DNA of 32,389 bases from Candidatus Woesearchaeota archaeon (GTDB lineage Archaea; Nanobdellota; Nanobdellia; SCGC-AAA011-G17; GW2011-AR17). The notes below the pieces were generated by a model. That model made no database searches. It worked only from the letters and a program-made list of their open reading frames with translations, and was not told the origin of the DNA. The stretch is taken from the NCBI GenBank assembly GCA_017608525.1, contig JAFCFS010000005.1, forward strand, positions 1 through 32,389, in the 5' to 3' direction. Position 1 is the stretch's first letter. The number at the start of each line of letters is the position of its first letter. The position numbers and the translations under genes are program-made. Positions 31,673 through 32,389 of this stretch are shown here, piece by piece.

Positions 31673-31721
31673 ACCATTATGTTAAATAGAATAAGTTCAT
31701 ATTTAAATTTATCGACAAAAA

Positions 31722-31805
31722 CGCCGCGGGTGGGATTCGAACCCACACGTCCCGAAGGACACAGGCTCTCCAGGCCTGCGCAATACCAGGTTATGCGACC
31801 GCGGC
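31722..31805 (-). tRNA. tRNA-Ser (anticodon GGA)
   Basis: The 84-nt tRNA has acceptor GCCGCGG/CCGCGGC, anticodon stem CAGGC/GCCTG with loop CTGGAGA (anticodon GGA), a long variable arm with GTCC/GGAC, T-loop TTCGAAT and the expected discriminator G. CCA is not encoded; TTTTT follows. Its first 15 nt are also the 3' end of the Trm112-like gene. Confidence 0.96.
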
Positions 31806-31949
31806 ATTCGGTAGCAAAATTGGTATGCCTTCCTTAATTTTGAACTTTTTTCTGCATTTTTTACAAATAAGCATTGAAGCAGTCTTATCGTATATTAAGT
31901 TTCCTTTGCATATCGGACATGCTAAAATTTTGAGCAAATCTTCATTCAT
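31791..31949 (-). CDS. Trm112/UPF0434-like small zinc protein
   Basis: The protein has 52 residues. The L-L-K-I-L-A-C-P-I-C-K-G start, the later C-K-K-C pair and the G-I-P-I-L-L-P C-terminal motif are those of Trm112/YcaR proteins. Trm112 activates several methyltransferases that modify tRNA, rRNA and release factor in archaea and eukaryotes. It starts in an ATGA overlap with the glycosyltransferase gene, and its last codons and stop lie within the 5' end of tRNA-Ser. Protein and tRNA therefore cannot both come intact from one transcript molecule. Confidence 0.8.
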   Translation of the reverse strand: MNEDLLKILACPICKGNLIYDKTASMLICKKCRKKFKIKEGIPILLPNAAVA

Positions 31950-32389
31950 TTTTTAATGTTTTTCCAACTCATTCCACTTATTAAATGTTTGCATTTTACG
32001 CTAGCATCACAATACAAACCAAATCCGTTTTTTTCAACATCTTCACAAAAAAACATATCATCAAAACAAAGTATTTCTTCAACATACCTAAATTTAATTT
32101 TTTCTAAAACATCTCTTCGAATTAAAACACACCCCAAGCCACATTTTTTAATTTTAATTAATTTATCCCCTTCGATTTCTTCTGGTTTTAAAAACCTCAT
32201 CAGTTTTTTGTTGTCTTTTTTTTCTTTCCATAAAAGGGGAAGGTACATGATTTTTCCATTTATTTTATATCTACTAAAATAAACTCCAGAAACAACTTTC
32301 TTTTCATGCCTTATTAGTTTCTCGATAACATCTTTGGGTGGAATAACATCTTGTTCTAAACTTAAAAAATAGTCATACCCTTTTTCTAG
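31946..32389 (-). CDS. Glycosyltransferase (GT-A type), C-terminal fragment
   Basis: 147 codons are visible; the gene runs off the window at its 5' end. The frame begins within a GT-A-like region with L-S-L-E-Q-D-V-I-P-P, an acidic metal/nucleotide-binding motif. Further on come V-S-G-V-Y-F, then G-L-G-C-V-L-I-R-R-D-V-L and F-F-C-E-D-V-E-K-N-G-F with a final C-K-H-L, the order typical of family 2-like transferases. No membrane segment is visible. The acceptor is unknown; surface glycan synthesis is plausible. Its stop overlaps the Trm112-like start. Confidence 0.7.
   Translation of the reverse strand, partial: LEKGYDYFLSLEQDVIPPKDVIEKLIRHEKKVVSGVYFSRYKINGKIMYLPLLWKEKKDNKKLMRFLKPEEIEGDKLIKIKKCGLGCVLIRRDVLEKIKFRYVEEILCFDDMFFCEDVEKNGFGLYCDASVKCKHLISGMSWKNIKK

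Noticed and set aside
1-32389. CRISPR arrays, insertion sequences, prophage or integration sites
   Set aside because: No regularly spaced direct repeats, transposase or integrase frames, or terminal repeats were seen. The three tRNA genes have no duplicated 3' ends nearby.

Overview
The window is AT-rich, gene-dense archaeal DNA. The lineage evidence is consistent: archaeal/eukaryotic-type ribosomal proteins (L10e, L35Ae, L21e, L18e), RNA polymerase subunits D, F, K and N, exosome subunits Rrp4/Rrp41/Rrp42, proteasome alpha subunit, SBDS, RNase P protein Pop5, a diphthamide-synthesis domain, and archaeal pilin-like N-termini. The iron-sulphur and ferredoxin-dependent enzymes suggest an anaerobe. 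The phylum cannot be fixed from sequence reading alone; small proteins and fused genes would fit a DPANN-like or other uncultivated lineage, but this is inference. No mobile element, CRISPR array or rRNA was seen.

Layout. Positions 1-3501 (minus): two pilin-like genes, PEP synthase and two small unknown genes. Positions 3502-3778: a non-coding stretch full of inverted repeats. Positions 3779-6444 (minus): a duplicated-nucleotidyltransferase protein followed by L35Ae and L10e. Positions 6534-14217 (plus): a membrane protein, then a tight redox operon with a NuoE/NuoF/HoxU-like NAD(P)H module, an unknown 352-residue protein and a KorDABC-type 2-oxoacid:ferredoxin oxidoreductase. Positions 14207-19025: trehalose synthase TreT, an AsnRS-like asparagine synthetase, an Lrp/AsnC regulator (plus strand) and an asparagine synthetase B fused to a Dph6-like diphthine-ammonia ligase. 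Positions 19030-29233 (minus): a long information-processing cluster running from Pop5, proteasome, SBDS and exosome through RpoK, enolase, L21e, RpoF, DUF655, S13, S4, S11, RpoD, tRNA-Leu, L18e, L13 and S9 to RpoN. Positions 29264-32389: a structured intergenic region that may be a non-coding RNA, a secreted/membrane protein with a short UDP-sugar-dehydrogenase-like protein, tRNA-Glu, a zinc phospholipase-like protein, tRNA-Ser, a Trm112-like zinc protein and a partial glycosyltransferase.

Gene expression style. Transcription-unit-first genes typically have a TATA-like box centred 25-32 nt before the start codon, implying leaderless or near-leaderless mRNAs. Genes inside operons usually have GGAGG/GGTGA motifs or 4-nt ATGA overlaps, implying translational coupling.

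The most unusual points are the AsnB-Dph6 fusion with altered glutamine-site residues, the pairing of two unrelated asparagine synthetases around an AsnC-type regulator, the diaphorase/2-oxoacid oxidoreductase operon with an orphan protein, and two strongly folded intergenic regions (3569-3715 and about 29310-29520).
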